A stretch of 8,235 nucleotides of DNA from Chloroflexota bacterium (GCA_021815005.1 JAKAHL010000073.1:1-8235); one strand, 5' to 3'. Shown: positions 1-7,355, counted from the stretch's first letter. The notes: generated by a model not told the origin, from the sequence alone. Program-made: numbers and translations.

Positions 1-915
1 GCGGAGCTTGGCCGCGGCCTCCTCGGCCCCGGCCCGCGAAGAATAGAGGGCCCAGTGGATGGGACCGGACCCCGAAACGCCGATCGGGACGCCGAGCAGC
101 CTGAGCAGCGCCCGCTTGAAGGGCACCAGGGCGGGCTCCACGGCCGCGGCGGCGGGCGCGAGGTCATTGGCTGCCGCCAGGACCGAGGCCCGGACCAGGA
201 GCATGTCGGAGGTGAGCATGCCTCGGCGGAGCTCGTCGGCGAGGTGCGAGGACGCGAGCCGCGCGGCGCCGGCAGGGCCTCTGGCCCCCAGGTCCCAGGC
301 GCGGAACACCGCGGGCGTCGCGAGCGGCACGTCCGGCGTCACGAGGAGCAGGCCCGGGCGGTCCGGCCAGCCCTGGGCGTCGCGGAGCCACCCCAGCGGC
401 GTGATCCGCTCGCCGCGGCCCTCGACCAGCGCGGGACCGCCCACCGCGAAGAACGGCACGTCCGAGCCCAGGCCGGCGGCGATCCGGTGGCGCGTCTCGA
501 GCGGCAGGACCACGCCCCACGCCTCGAGGGCCGCGTCCGCCGCGGCAGCCGCATCCGAGGAGCCGCCGGCGAGGCCCGCCGCCACGGGGATGCGCTTCTC
601 GAGGCGCGCTGCCAGCGGGAGCAGCAGCCTGGGCTCGACGCCAGCCTCGCGGGCGGCCGCACGGGCGGCTGAGATCGCCCGCAGCACGAGGTTGCCGGCC
701 GTGGGCCCGGGGTCAAACCCGTCCACGTGGAGCATGTCCGCGCCACCCGGCGGCAGGGCGGCGAGCGACAGCCGGTCCGCGACGCCGGTCGGGACCATCA
801 CGCTGTGGAGCTCGTGGTAGCCGTCCGCGCGCAGCCCCAGCACCGCGAGCGTGAGGTTCACCTTGGCCGGGGCGAGGCGCACCACCGGGGCGAGGCGGCG
901 GGTGGGGTCGGTCAT
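1..915 (-). CDS. ispE: 4-diphosphocytidyl-2-C-methyl-D-erythritol kinase IspE, 3' end beyond the window
   Basis: IspE is the cytosolic GHMP-superfamily kinase of the MEP isoprenoid pathway. It phosphorylates the 2-hydroxyl of CDP-methylerythritol with ATP. The frame is open from ATG 915 to base 1, giving 305 residues and no stop, so the last residues lie outside the window. E. coli IspE has 283 residues, so little should be missing. Seen in the translation: APAKVNLTL near residue 16 with the conserved Lys (K18), the glycine-rich ATP loop PVAAGLAGGSSDAAA at about 110-124, GSDVPFF at 150-156 with the likely catalytic Asp (D152, matching E. coli D141), and the C-terminal GHMP motif SGSGP at 281-285. 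ATG 915 is chosen because GAGGA sits 5 nt upstream and no other in-frame start exists in the gap behind it. It lies 49 bp after the ABC permease gene and is probably cotranscribed with it. Family assignment is secure. Confidence 0.95.
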   Translation of the reverse strand, partial: MTDPTRRLAPVVRLAPAKVNLTLAVLGLRADGYHELHSVMVPTGVADRLSLAALPPGGADMLHVDGFDPGPTAGNLVLRAISAARAAAREAGVEPRLLLPLAARLEKRIPVAAGLAGGSSDAAAAADAALEAWGVVLPLETRHRIAAGLGSDVPFFAVGGPALVEGRGERITPLGWLRDAQGWPDRPGLLLVTPDVPLATPAVFRAWDLGARGPAGAARLASSHLADELRRGMLTSDMLLVRASVLAAANDLAPAAAAVEPALVPFKRALLRLLGVPIGVSGSGPIHWALYSSRAGAEEAAAKLR

Positions 916-968
916 CTGGGTCCTCGTCGCGTCCTGGCCGCGGGTCGCCGCGGTGCGTTGCCCATCAT
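912..968 (-). other. Possible 18-codon bridging micro-ORF between the ABC permease and ispE
   Basis: The frame reads MMGNAPRRPAARTRRGPR and then TGA. Its first ATG (968-966) overlaps the permease stop as ATGA. Its own TGA (914-912) overlaps the ispE ATG as ATGA. It therefore fills the whole permease-ispE gap with a 4-nt overlap at both ends, the same junction type used elsewhere in this gene set. The peptide is strongly basic (seven Arg) and matches no family I know. A role in carrying ribosomes across the gap (translational coupling) is inference. The arrangement may be chance, since open frames are common at this GC content and the frame stays open far upstream inside the permease gene. No Shine-Dalgarno was identified for it. 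Confidence 0.25.
921..925 (-). promoter_or_regulatory. Shine-Dalgarno of ispE
   Basis: GAGGA on the minus strand ends 5 nt before the ispE ATG at 915. It is one of the better ribosome binding sites in the window and fixes the ispE start, because the upstream in-frame codons in the gap include no ATG, GTG or TTG. Confidence 0.6.
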
Positions 969-2754
969 GCCGTCTCGTCGAGCCGGGCGACGCGGCCCCG
1001 GACCCTCCGGAGCGGGACGATCGCGGCCCACAGCGCCGCGGTCGAGCCGAGGACCAGCCCGACGAGGTGGCCCTCGACGAGCGGCAGGCCGAGCAGGCTC
1101 GCCAGCGCGATCGGCCCGACGAACAGGCCGAAGGCCAGCGGGATGTAGAGCATCGCGACCAGCTGTCCCACGCAGCCCATGGCCCCGCCGCCCATCTGGC
1201 GCGGGTCGTCCCAGGTGAAGTTCGCGCTCAGGACGCCGAACGCCAGGAGGATGCCGGTCATCCCGGCGAGGCACAGCGCCGATGCGGCGAGGCTGTAGGC
1301 GAAGGCGGCGAGGCTCATCTCGCGCACGATCGCGATCGCGACCGTGAACGCGGCCGCGAGCAGGAGGACGGGCAGGTACGCCACGGCGAACTTCGCCACC
1401 AGGAGCTGGCTCGTGCGCACCGGTGCCGCCTTGACGAGCCAGTACGACCGGCCCTCGCGCGAGAACGACGTGCTGGCCAGCCGGGCGAGCAGCATCGAGC
1501 CGACGAACAGCGACAGGCCCACGCCGCTGTACGAGAGGACGAGGCGCAGCGGCTCGGCGAGGTCGCCGGCGGCGGGGCCGCCCGGCGAGGGGCCGCCCGG
1601 CGAGGAGCCGCCGCGGAACAGCAGGAGCGTGTAGGCCACGCCCATGATCAGGGGCGTGACCAGCTGGGAGAGGTTCCGCAGGTCTCGGCGGAGCGTGAGC
1701 GCGTCGCGCCAGAGCAGGCCCCAGACGGGCGGCGACACCAGGCGCGCCAGCCGAGGCCGGGTCGTATCTGCCGAGGCGCCCGCGCTGGGCGTCCGGGTCC
1801 GCCGGGACCTGGCCGTGCGCCCGATCGCCTGCATCCCGGCCCACCCCGAGTAGTACCAGCGCTCGGCCGTCAGCACGGCCAGCCAGAAGGCGGCGCACCC
1901 CGCGCCGATCACCAGGGCGACCAAGGGCAGGCCCGGCAGCCAGTGGCCCTCGCCCAGCTCGACCAGGCCCCGTCCGGCCCAGTTGAGCGGGAGCCAGGGC
2001 GTGCTCGCGACCAGGAGCATGCCGCTGATCTGGGACCTGGAGACGGAGCCGCCATCGCCTCCCAGCGCATGGCTCAGATTGACCGCCTGCGAGAGGCCCA
2101 CCGCGACGATCGCGCCGATGAAGGCGAGGATCTCCGCGGCCCGGCGCGGCGGCATGACGCGGACCACCAGCATGACCAGCAGCGACGACAGGCCGGCGGC
2201 GGCGAGGGTGAGCACGGCCATCACCAAAAGGAGTAGCGGGTAGTAGAGGGGCGTGTAGCCGCCGGACAGCCCGAGGCCGACGAGCACCGGCAGCCCGAAC
2301 AGGCTGATGAGGGCGAGCACCGGGACCACCGTCTGGACGACCTTGGCGATGAACACCGCCCGGATGGGCACGGGCGTGGCCAGCAGGAAGTCCATGTCCC
2401 CGGTCAGGTACAGGCCCTGGAGCAGCCCGCCGAAGCTGGTGAGCAGGATCGCGAAGAACAGCCCCGTCAGGATCAGGACCGGGATGGAGGCAAGGACCGG
2501 CGCGGTGTCGGTCCCGAGGTCGTGCGCGAGCCCGGGCGAGCGCAGGAAGTCCAGCAGCCGCCAGCTCGCCGCCAGCAGGAAAACGGCAAGCGCGAGCAGC
2601 AGCAGCGCTCCGATGGCCGTGCCGATCCGGGCGCGCCCGGTCGCACGGCGAATGCCGCTCAACGCGATCCGGATCCGCAGCCGCAGGAGCTTGCGGACGG
2701 CCGGCAGGACCCGCCCGTCGGGGGCCCGCTCCGCCGGCATCTGGGCGAGCGTGC

Positions 2755-2758
<4 letters not shown>
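965..2758 (-). CDS. ABC exporter membrane subunit (large ABC-2-like permease)
   Basis: This is the probable transmembrane partner of the ATPase encoded just upstream. It has 597 residues and starts at ATG 2758, which overlaps the ATPase stop as ATGA; no clear Shine-Dalgarno precedes it, so it probably relies on translational coupling. The N-terminus (to about 45) is cytoplasmic-looking and Arg-rich. Hydrophobic segments lie near 47-66, 88-112, 140-164, 171-200, 208-226, 277-297, 365-381, 404-428, 452-477, 483-511, 530-556 and 560-582. Two hydrophobic blocks are separated by an Arg-rich linker (about 312-340). Each block contains the same pattern, PV-x7-AK-x6-PVL (from P129 and from P446), suggesting an internally duplicated fold. 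The stretches GDMDFLLATPV (120-130) and SREGRSYWLVKAAPV (433-447) resemble large putative ABC exporter permeases of Gram-positive-type bacteria. The substrate cannot be read from the sequence. A Ser/Pro/Gly linker (385-398) is encoded by a short tandem DNA repeat. Confidence 0.85.
1574..1603 (+). repeat. Two perfect 15-nt tandem copies inside the permease gene
   Basis: The unit ggggccgcccggcga occurs twice back to back (1574-1588 and 1589-1603), and a degenerate third copy begins at 1604. The unit is five codons long, so on the minus strand it adds in-frame SPGGP-type residues to the loop at about 385-398 of the permease. The encoded segment lies between two hydrophobic stretches and is probably an exposed, length-variable loop. 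Confidence 0.8.
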
Positions 2759-3522
<764 letters not shown>

Positions 3523-3526
3523 CGGG

Positions 3527-3532
3527 TCTCCT
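3527..3532 (-). promoter_or_regulatory. Shine-Dalgarno of the ABC ATPase gene
   Basis: AGGAGA on the minus strand lies 4 nt before GTG 3522 (AGGAG with a 5-nt gap). It is a near-ideal ribosome binding site and decides the start. The alternative TTG at 3570 would add 16 residues that do not look like an ABC ATPase N-terminus. Confidence 0.65.
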
Positions 3533-3554
3533 GTCGGCACGGGGGCGCTTCGTG

Positions 3555-3570
3555 ATCCTATGCCTGACAA
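3555..3570 (-). promoter_or_regulatory. Possible promoter of the ABC exporter operon
   Basis: The 99-bp gap after rsmA holds a locally AT-richer patch on the minus strand containing TTGTCA (3570-3565) and TAGGAT (3560-3555). TAGGAT resembles a -10 hexamer. A start about 7 nt downstream would leave a leader of roughly 26 nt containing the AGGAGA site. TTGTCA is a good -35 hexamer by itself but is too close to pair with TAGGAT, so the exact promoter layout is uncertain. Confidence 0.3.
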
Positions 3571-3572
3571 CT

Positions 3573-3587
3573 CGGTCGCCGCGACCG
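3573..3587. promoter_or_regulatory. Perfect interrupted palindrome, candidate operator
   Basis: The sequence cggtcgccgcgaccg consists of two 7-nt inverted arms around one central base. It sits just upstream of the possible -10 of the ABC exporter genes and inside the rsmA-ATPase gap. The one-base centre and the lack of a following T-run argue against an intrinsic terminator and for a protein-binding site. At this GC content a chance palindrome cannot be excluded. Confidence 0.35.
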
Positions 3588-3621
3588 CGTCCAGGGCGAC
3601 GCAGGCGCACCCGGAGGCGGC

Positions 3622-4485
3622 TCAGCGCCCGCCCGGGAGCGGCCCGATCGCCTCCGACAGCGCGATCCACTCCCCCACCGCGACGGTCTGCGGACGCCGG
3701 TCCGGCGCGATGCCGACGGCGGCCAGCGCGGCGTCCACGCGCCCAGCCTCGATCGGCAGCTGGCGGCGCAGGACGTTGTGGAGCATCTTGCGCCGCTCGC
3801 GGAAGCCCGCCTGCACAAGCCGCCACAGCTGGTCCTCGGCCGCGGCGTCGAGCCGGTCGTCGGTGTCGTACGGCTCGAGCACCAGCACGGCCGACTCGAC
3901 CTTGGGCGCGGGCTCGAACGCCTCGCGCGGGACGCGGAAGGCCACGCGGGCCCGGGCGTGGTACTGGACGAACACGGAGAGGTAGCTCATCTCGCCCACG
4001 GGCGCCGCGATCCGCTCGGCCACCTCGCGCTGGACCATCAGGACCAGGCGCCCGGCTCGGGGCGGCTGGCCGAGGAGCCGGTGCATGATGGGGCTCGTGA
4101 TGTGGTACGGCAGGTTGGCGACCACGTCGTAGGGCGGCTCCACAAGCCGGACGAGGTCCTGGTCGAGCGCGTCGCCCTCGATCAGGCGCAGCTGGCCCGC
4201 CTCGAGCTCGGCGACGTAGGCGTCGCGCAGATACGCGGCCAGCCCGCTGTCGAGCTCCACGGCCGTGACCGCCGCGCCGGAGGCCAGCAGGCCTCCTGTG
4301 AGGATCCCGAGGCCGGGGCCAATCTCCAGCACCGCGCGGCCCGGTCTCGGGTCCGCCTCCGCGAGAATCCCCTCGAGCACCTCCACGTCGGCGAGGAAGT
4401 TCTGCGAGAGCCGGTGACGCGCGTGCAGGCCAGCCGACGAGAGGACCCGCCGGACATGCCGCGGGTCGAGGCGCAGGTCGCTCAC
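3622..4485 (-). CDS. rsmA: 16S rRNA (adenine1518-N6/adenine1519-N6)-dimethyltransferase RsmA (KsgA)
   Basis: RsmA transfers four methyl groups from S-adenosylmethionine to two adjacent adenosines in the 3' hairpin of 16S rRNA, a late checkpoint of small-subunit assembly. The 287-residue product (E. coli KsgA has 273) shows the N-terminal RLSQNFL (25-31), SAM motif I EIGPGLGILTG (54-64), the acidic ribose-binding residue in VELD (76-79), GDAL (104-107), the catalytic NLPY (124-127), and the C-terminal elements EPAPKVESAV (191-200) and FRERRKMLHNVLRR (228-241). Start GTG 4485 overlaps the tsaD stop as GTGA and lies about 25 residues before the RLSQNF motif, as expected for the family; no strong Shine-Dalgarno is present. 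It is the last gene of the tsaE-tsaB-rimI-tsaD-rsmA chain. In many GC-rich Gram-positive bacteria rsmA lies close to ispE; here an ABC exporter separates them. Confidence 0.95.
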   Translation of the reverse strand: MSDLRLDPRHVRRVLSSAGLHARHRLSQNFLADVEVLEGILAEADPRPGRAVLEIGPGLGILTGGLLASGAAVTAVELDSGLAAYLRDAYVAELEAGQLRLIEGDALDQDLVRLVEPPYDVVANLPYHITSPIMHRLLGQPPRAGRLVLMVQREVAERIAAPVGEMSYLSVFVQYHARARVAFRVPREAFEPAPKVESAVLVLEPYDTDDRLDAAAEDQLWRLVQAGFRERRKMLHNVLRRQLPIEAGRVDAALAAVGIAPDRRPQTVAVGEWIALSEAIGPLPGGR

Positions 4486-5564
4486 GAGCTCGTCGCCGCC
4501 GGGCGCGCGAGCGGGAGCGACGGCCGGGCGTCCAGCTCCAGGCCCGCCCGCACCCCCGCGGCGAACCGCCGCGCACCTGCCGCGCCGATCATGGCGCCGT
4601 TGTCGGTGCACAGCCCGGGCCGCGGGATGACCAGCGCCAGGCCGCGCGCCTCCGCCTCGCCGCTGATCCGGGCCCGCAGCGCGCCGTTGGCCGCGACGCC
4701 GCCGCCGAGGACGATGCCTCGCGCGCCGACCTCCTCCGCCGCGCGGATGGTCTTGGTCGTCAGGACGTCCACGACGCTGTCCTGGAAGCCCCAGGCCAAC
4801 TCGGCAACGGTCGCGGCGGCCAGGTCGCCCTCGCGCCCGTCCGCGGGCAGGCCCTCGTCGGCGCGTGCCTGCGTCACGATGCGGCGGGCCGCGGTCTTGA
4901 GCCCGGAGAAGCTGACGTCATAGGTGTCGCGCAGCCAGGCCCGTGGGAAGACGCGGTCGTACGCGGTGGCCCTGGTCGCCTCGCGGGAGATGGCCGGGCC
5001 GCCCGGGTAGCCCAGGCCCAGCAGCCGGCCGACCTTGTCGAAGGCCTCGCCGGCCGCGTCGTCAACCGTGCCGCCCAGGTACCGGTAGTCGAGGTGGTCG
5101 CGCATCTCCACGAGGAAGGTGTGCCCGCCCGACACCACGAGCGCCACCAGCGGGAACGGCGGCGCGTCGTGCTCGGCCTCGCCCGGGTCCAGCAGCCAGC
5201 CCGCGTACAGGTGCCCCTCGAGATGGTTGACCGGCACCAGCGGCTTGCGGTGCGCCCAGGCGAGCGTCTTGGCGAAGTTGATCCCCACCAGCAGCGAGCC
5301 CGCCAGGCCCGGCCCGTAGGTCACCGCCACGCCGTCCACGTCGCGCATCGTCACGCCGGCAGTGGCCAGCGCCTCGTCGAGGACCGGCACGATCCAGCGC
5401 AGGTGGGCACGGGCCGCGACCTCGGGGACGATCCCGCCGCTGGGCGCGTGGAGTGCCACCTGGCTCGCCACCACGTTGGCATGGATGCGACGGCCGTCCT
5501 CGACCAGGGCGATGCCCGTCTCGTCGCAGGACGACTCGACGGCCAGCAGGAGCGGCCCGCTCAC
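4482..5564 (-). CDS. tsaD: tRNA N6-adenosine threonylcarbamoyltransferase TsaD (Gcp/YgjD)
   Basis: TsaD is the catalytic subunit that moves the threonylcarbamoyl group from threonylcarbamoyl-AMP to A37 of ANN-decoding tRNAs (t6A). It works in the cytoplasm with TsaB and TsaE. The 360-residue protein has the ASKHA fold signatures: VESSCDETG (9-17), PSGGIVPEVAAR (41-52), the metal-binding NHLEGHLYA (113-121, His114 and His118), SGGHT (145-149), the second ATP-binding Gly motif GGGVAAN (287-293), and CTDNGAM (319-325) with the third metal ligand D321. All key residues are present. Start GTG 5564 overlaps the rimI stop as GTGA, with GGGGAG 8 nt upstream. A longer open frame extends to 6143 but merely runs through rimI in the wrong frame. 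The Ala/Pro/Arg-rich C-terminal tail past about residue 345 looks unstructured. Confidence 0.97.
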   Translation of the reverse strand: MSGPLLLAVESSCDETGIALVEDGRRIHANVVASQVALHAPSGGIVPEVAARAHLRWIVPVLDEALATAGVTMRDVDGVAVTYGPGLAGSLLVGINFAKTLAWAHRKPLVPVNHLEGHLYAGWLLDPGEAEHDAPPFPLVALVVSGGHTFLVEMRDHLDYRYLGGTVDDAAGEAFDKVGRLLGLGYPGGPAISREATRATAYDRVFPRAWLRDTYDVSFSGLKTAARRIVTQARADEGLPADGREGDLAAATVAELAWGFQDSVVDVLTTKTIRAAEEVGARGIVLGGGVAANGALRARISGEAEARGLALVIPRPGLCTDNGAMIGAAGARRFAAGVRAGLELDARPSLPLARPAATSS

Positions 5565-6130
5565 CGGAGCGGCTCCCCGGGCGCAGGCTCGCTCGGCTCG
5601 GCGGAGGGCGCCGGGGACGCGTCGAGGGCCGTACGGAGGCGGGCGACCCGATCCCGCATCGCGGGCAGCTCCAGCGGCTCGGTGGTCATGATCAGCGCGT
5701 CCTCGTTGTTGTCGCTGTAGTAGCGCGGCCGGATGCCGACCGGCCGGAAGCCGTACTTCTCGTACAGGCGACGCGCCGGCAGGTTGGACAGACGGACCTC
5801 GAGCGTGGCCTCGCGGGCCTGGCGCTGCCGGGCGAGGTCGAGCAGCGCCAGGAGCAGCCGCTCGCCGATGCGCCGGCGGCGGTACCGCGGGTCCACCGCG
5901 AACGTCGTGACGTGCGCCTCGTCCACCATCAGCCAGAGGCCGCCATACGCCACCACCTGCTCGCCCATGACGGCGACCACGTACTGCGCCAGACGGTTGG
6001 TTTCGATCTCCTGGCGGTAGGCGCGCTCGGGCCAGGGCGTCGTGAACGACGCGCGCTCGATCACCTGGACGGCCGGCAGGTCCGCGATGCGCATCGGTCG
6101 GATCAGCAGGATCGGCTGCGGGTCGCTCAC
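5561..6130 (-). CDS. rimI: Ribosomal protein S18-alanine N-acetyltransferase RimI (GNAT family)
   Basis: RimI is a cytosolic GNAT enzyme that transfers acetyl from acetyl-CoA to protein N-terminal amines, classically ribosomal protein S18. The 189-residue product shows an N-terminal IRPMRIADLPAVQVIE, THV-type strand residues HVTTFAVDPRYRRRRIGERLL (73-93) as the acetyl-CoA site, and LEVRLSN...RRLYEKYGF (110-128). E111 and Y123 align with E. coli RimI catalytic residues E103 and Y115. The pyrophosphate loop reads R-R-R-R-I-G (84-89), with Arg87 at the position of the usual first Gly. GTG 6130 overlaps the tsaB stop as GTGA; no strong Shine-Dalgarno is seen. Residues past about 155 form a Pro/Ala/Glu-rich tail beyond the GNAT core. 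rimI between tsaB and tsaD is a common bacterial arrangement and supports the specific name over a generic GNAT. Confidence 0.92.
   Translation of the reverse strand: MSDPQPILLIRPMRIADLPAVQVIERASFTTPWPERAYRQEIETNRLAQYVVAVMGEQVVAYGGLWLMVDEAHVTTFAVDPRYRRRRIGERLLLALLDLARQRQAREATLEVRLSNLPARRLYEKYGFRPVGIRPRYYSDNNEDALIMTTEPLELPAMRDRVARLRTALDASPAPSAEPSEPAPGEPLR
5573..5578 (-). promoter_or_regulatory. Shine-Dalgarno of tsaD
   Basis: GGGGAG on the minus strand, inside the 3' end of rimI, ends 8 nt before GTG 5564. It supports that start over in-frame starts further upstream. Confidence 0.45.
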
Positions 6131-6843
6131 GGCCTGGCGCCACCCGCGGCGGGTCCGGGCTCGGAGCCGCTCATCTCGACGCCCTCGTCGGGGAGCGGCA
6201 TGCGTATCCCGCGCGGCAACGTCACGTATTCGGGCACGAGCGTTGCGAGGTCGTCGGTGTCGCCCGCCGCCAGGCGGGCCGCGCCAATCCGAAGCATCGC
6301 GGCCGCCAGACCGTCCACGGCGGCCTCGCCCAGCGAGACCGCCTCCTGCGGCGCCCGGCCGGCCAGGTCCACGGCCACCAGCCGCTCGTCGGCGGCCAGC
6401 CCGAGGTCCGCCCCGCCCGGCACGATCCGCGCCGCCTCCCCGAGCCGGAGCAGCACGCGGTCGTTGGGCCCGGCGGGTGCCACCAGGACGAGCCCCGAGG
6501 CGGCCGGGTCCGCGGCGCGGGCCGCATCGAGCAGGGCGAGTCCGGTGGCGATGCCCACGATCTGCAGGCCGAGCGCGTGCGCGAGGCCCTTGGCGGTGGC
6601 GATCCCGACGCGGAGGCCGGTGAACGCCCCGGGACCGGTGCCCACCGCGATCGCCCCGAGGTCCGAGAGCGTCACGTGGCGGTCCCCGAGCAGCGCGCCG
6701 GTCCGCGCCAGCAGCTCCTCGCCGTGGCGGTAGCCGGCGGTCCACCGGCGCTGCTCGATCAGGGCGCCCTCGGCGGTGCCCAGCGCCACCACGGCACGTG
6801 TCGTGGCCGTGTCGATGAGCAGGATCGGCCCGCGCTGGGTCAT
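6127..6843 (-). CDS. tsaB: tRNA threonylcarbamoyladenosine biosynthesis protein TsaB (YeaZ)
   Basis: TsaB is the non-catalytic paralogue of TsaD that dimerises with it and scaffolds the t6A complex. The 238-residue product (E. coli about 231) opens with ILLIDTATTRAVVALG (7-22), contains a YRHGEELL-type segment (38-45) and the family hallmark GTGPGAFTGLRVGIATAKGL (68-87), the best evidence for the assignment. It lacks the NHxxGH metal site of TsaD, as expected. Start ATG 6843 overlaps the tsaE TGA as ATGA and has GGAGG 7 nt upstream; the longer open frame to 6978 is wrong, since those residues are Arg-rich shadow sequence of tsaE. The C-terminal 20 residues are Gly/Pro/Ala-rich. The stop overlaps the rimI GTG. 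Confidence 0.95.
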   Translation of the reverse strand: MTQRGPILLIDTATTRAVVALGTAEGALIEQRRWTAGYRHGEELLARTGALLGDRHVTLSDLGAIAVGTGPGAFTGLRVGIATAKGLAHALGLQIVGIATGLALLDAARAADPAASGLVLVAPAGPNDRVLLRLGEAARIVPGGADLGLAADERLVAVDLAGRAPQEAVSLGEAAVDGLAAAMLRIGAARLAAGDTDDLATLVPEYVTLPRGIRMPLPDEGVEMSGSEPGPAAGGARP

Positions 6844-7316
6844 GCCGCCGCCTCCAGATACCGCGCGTACGCGTCCGACCCGGCCCGCAGCGTGATCCTC
6901 CGGTCCTCGTCGCCGGTCCCGTCGATGCGCACGTCGAGCCGCCCCGCGGGCAGCGCGTCGCCCAGCCGCTCGGCCCACTCCACCAGGACCACGCCCTCCA
7001 GCTGGCGCTCGTCAAGGAGCCCGCCAGCGAGCGCGTCGGCGGCGTCCGCGAGGCGGTAGAGGTCCAGGTGGAACATCGGGATCCGGCCCGCATACTCGGC
7101 CATCAGCACGAACGTGGGCGAGCTCACGACGCCATCGACGCCGAGGCCGGCCGCGAACCCCTTGGCGAACTGGGTCTTGCCCGCGCCGAGGTCGCCCACC
7201 AGGCACAGCAGATCGCCCGGGCGGGCCGCATGAGCGAGCCGCGCGGCGAGGTCACGGGTTGCCGCGGGGTCGTGCGTTTCGACGACGCGCTCGCGGAGGG
7301 CGGGGTGGGGCATCAC
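6840..7316 (-). CDS. tsaE: tRNA threonylcarbamoyladenosine biosynthesis ATPase TsaE (YjeE)
   Basis: TsaE is the P-loop ATPase that binds the TsaB-TsaD dimer and is needed for repeated rounds of t6A synthesis. The product has 158 residues, typical for the family. Visible: Walker A GDLGAGKT (41-48), SSPTFVL (65-71) corresponding to the conserved SPTF switch segment, FHLDLYRL (82-89) and LVEWAERL (111-118), the conserved Trp-containing motif. Two adjacent starts are possible, GTG 7316 and ATG 7313, differing by one Met. Neither has a Shine-Dalgarno. A TACCCT hexamer 5 nt before the GTG suggests a leaderless transcript starting at or near it. It is the first gene of the overlapping chain; its TGA overlaps the tsaB ATG as ATGA. 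Confidence 0.95.
   Translation of the reverse strand: MMPHPALRERVVETHDPAATRDLAARLAHAARPGDLLCLVGDLGAGKTQFAKGFAAGLGVDGVVSSPTFVLMAEYAGRIPMFHLDLYRLADAADALAGGLLDERQLEGVVLVEWAERLGDALPAGRLDVRIDGTGDEDRRITLRAGSDAYARYLEAAA
6851..6855 (-). promoter_or_regulatory. Shine-Dalgarno of tsaB
   Basis: GGAGG on the minus strand, inside the last codons of tsaE, ends 7 nt before ATG 6843. It is strong and sets the tsaB start. Confidence 0.6.
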
Positions 7317-7327
7317 GCGGGAGGGTA
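7316..7327 (-). promoter_or_regulatory. Possible -10 element for a leaderless tsaE transcript
   Basis: TACCCT on the minus strand (7327-7322) matches the TAnnnT core of a -10 hexamer and ends 5 nt before GTG 7316, so transcription would begin at the start codon itself. The lack of a Shine-Dalgarno agrees with this. No convincing -35 is seen 16-18 nt upstream (TCGCAC or GTCGCA). Leaderless genes with this spacing are known in several GC-rich bacterial groups; here it is inference. Confidence 0.35.
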
Positions 7328-7337
7328 GCCGAACCGC

Positions 7338-7355
7338 GCGACGGGTGCGACGGGA
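7338..7355. repeat. Tandem 9-nt repeat upstream of tsaE
   Basis: gcgacgggt is followed at once by gcgacggga (7338-7346 and 7347-7355), so an 8-nt word is repeated with a 9-nt period. It lies in the spacer/-35 area of the possible tsaE promoter. A 10-nt loopless palindrome, cgggcgcccg (7356-7365), follows toward the upstream gene. These could be protein-binding sites or simply GC-rich chance. Confidence 0.3.

Noticed and set aside
59..820. Plus-strand open frame of 253 codons opposite ispE, and minus-strand frames at 164-520 and 339-746
   Set aside because: The minus-strand frame from 915 carries all IspE motifs; the others are Arg/Ser/Ala/Pro-rich shadows of it.
912..1898. A 328-codon minus-strand frame ending at the ispE start
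   Set aside because: It runs out of phase through the permease gene and is Arg/Pro/Gly-rich without motifs. Only its last 18 codons, after the permease stop, are retained as a low-confidence micro-ORF.
851..2236. A 461-codon open frame on the plus strand opposite the permease and ispE
   Set aside because: It is antisense to a gene with clear membrane-protein features, is dominated by Arg/Asp/Glu/Gln/His/Ala/Gly low-complexity sequence, and has no family motif. This is the usual mirror frame of a GC-rich gene.
3523..3621. Intrinsic terminator after rsmA
   Set aside because: The palindrome at 3573-3587 has a one-base centre and no T-run follows on the minus strand, so it does not have the form of an intrinsic terminator.
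3778..4923. A 381-codon plus-strand open frame across rsmA and tsaD
   Set aside because: It is antisense to two securely identified genes, changes composition midway and shows no domain motif.
5561..7093. N-terminal extension of RimI to a 510-codon frame, and similar long extensions of tsaB, tsaD, rsmA and the permease
   Set aside because: The added residues are out-of-phase translations of the preceding genes; the real starts are set by 4-nt overlaps, motif position and, for some, a Shine-Dalgarno.
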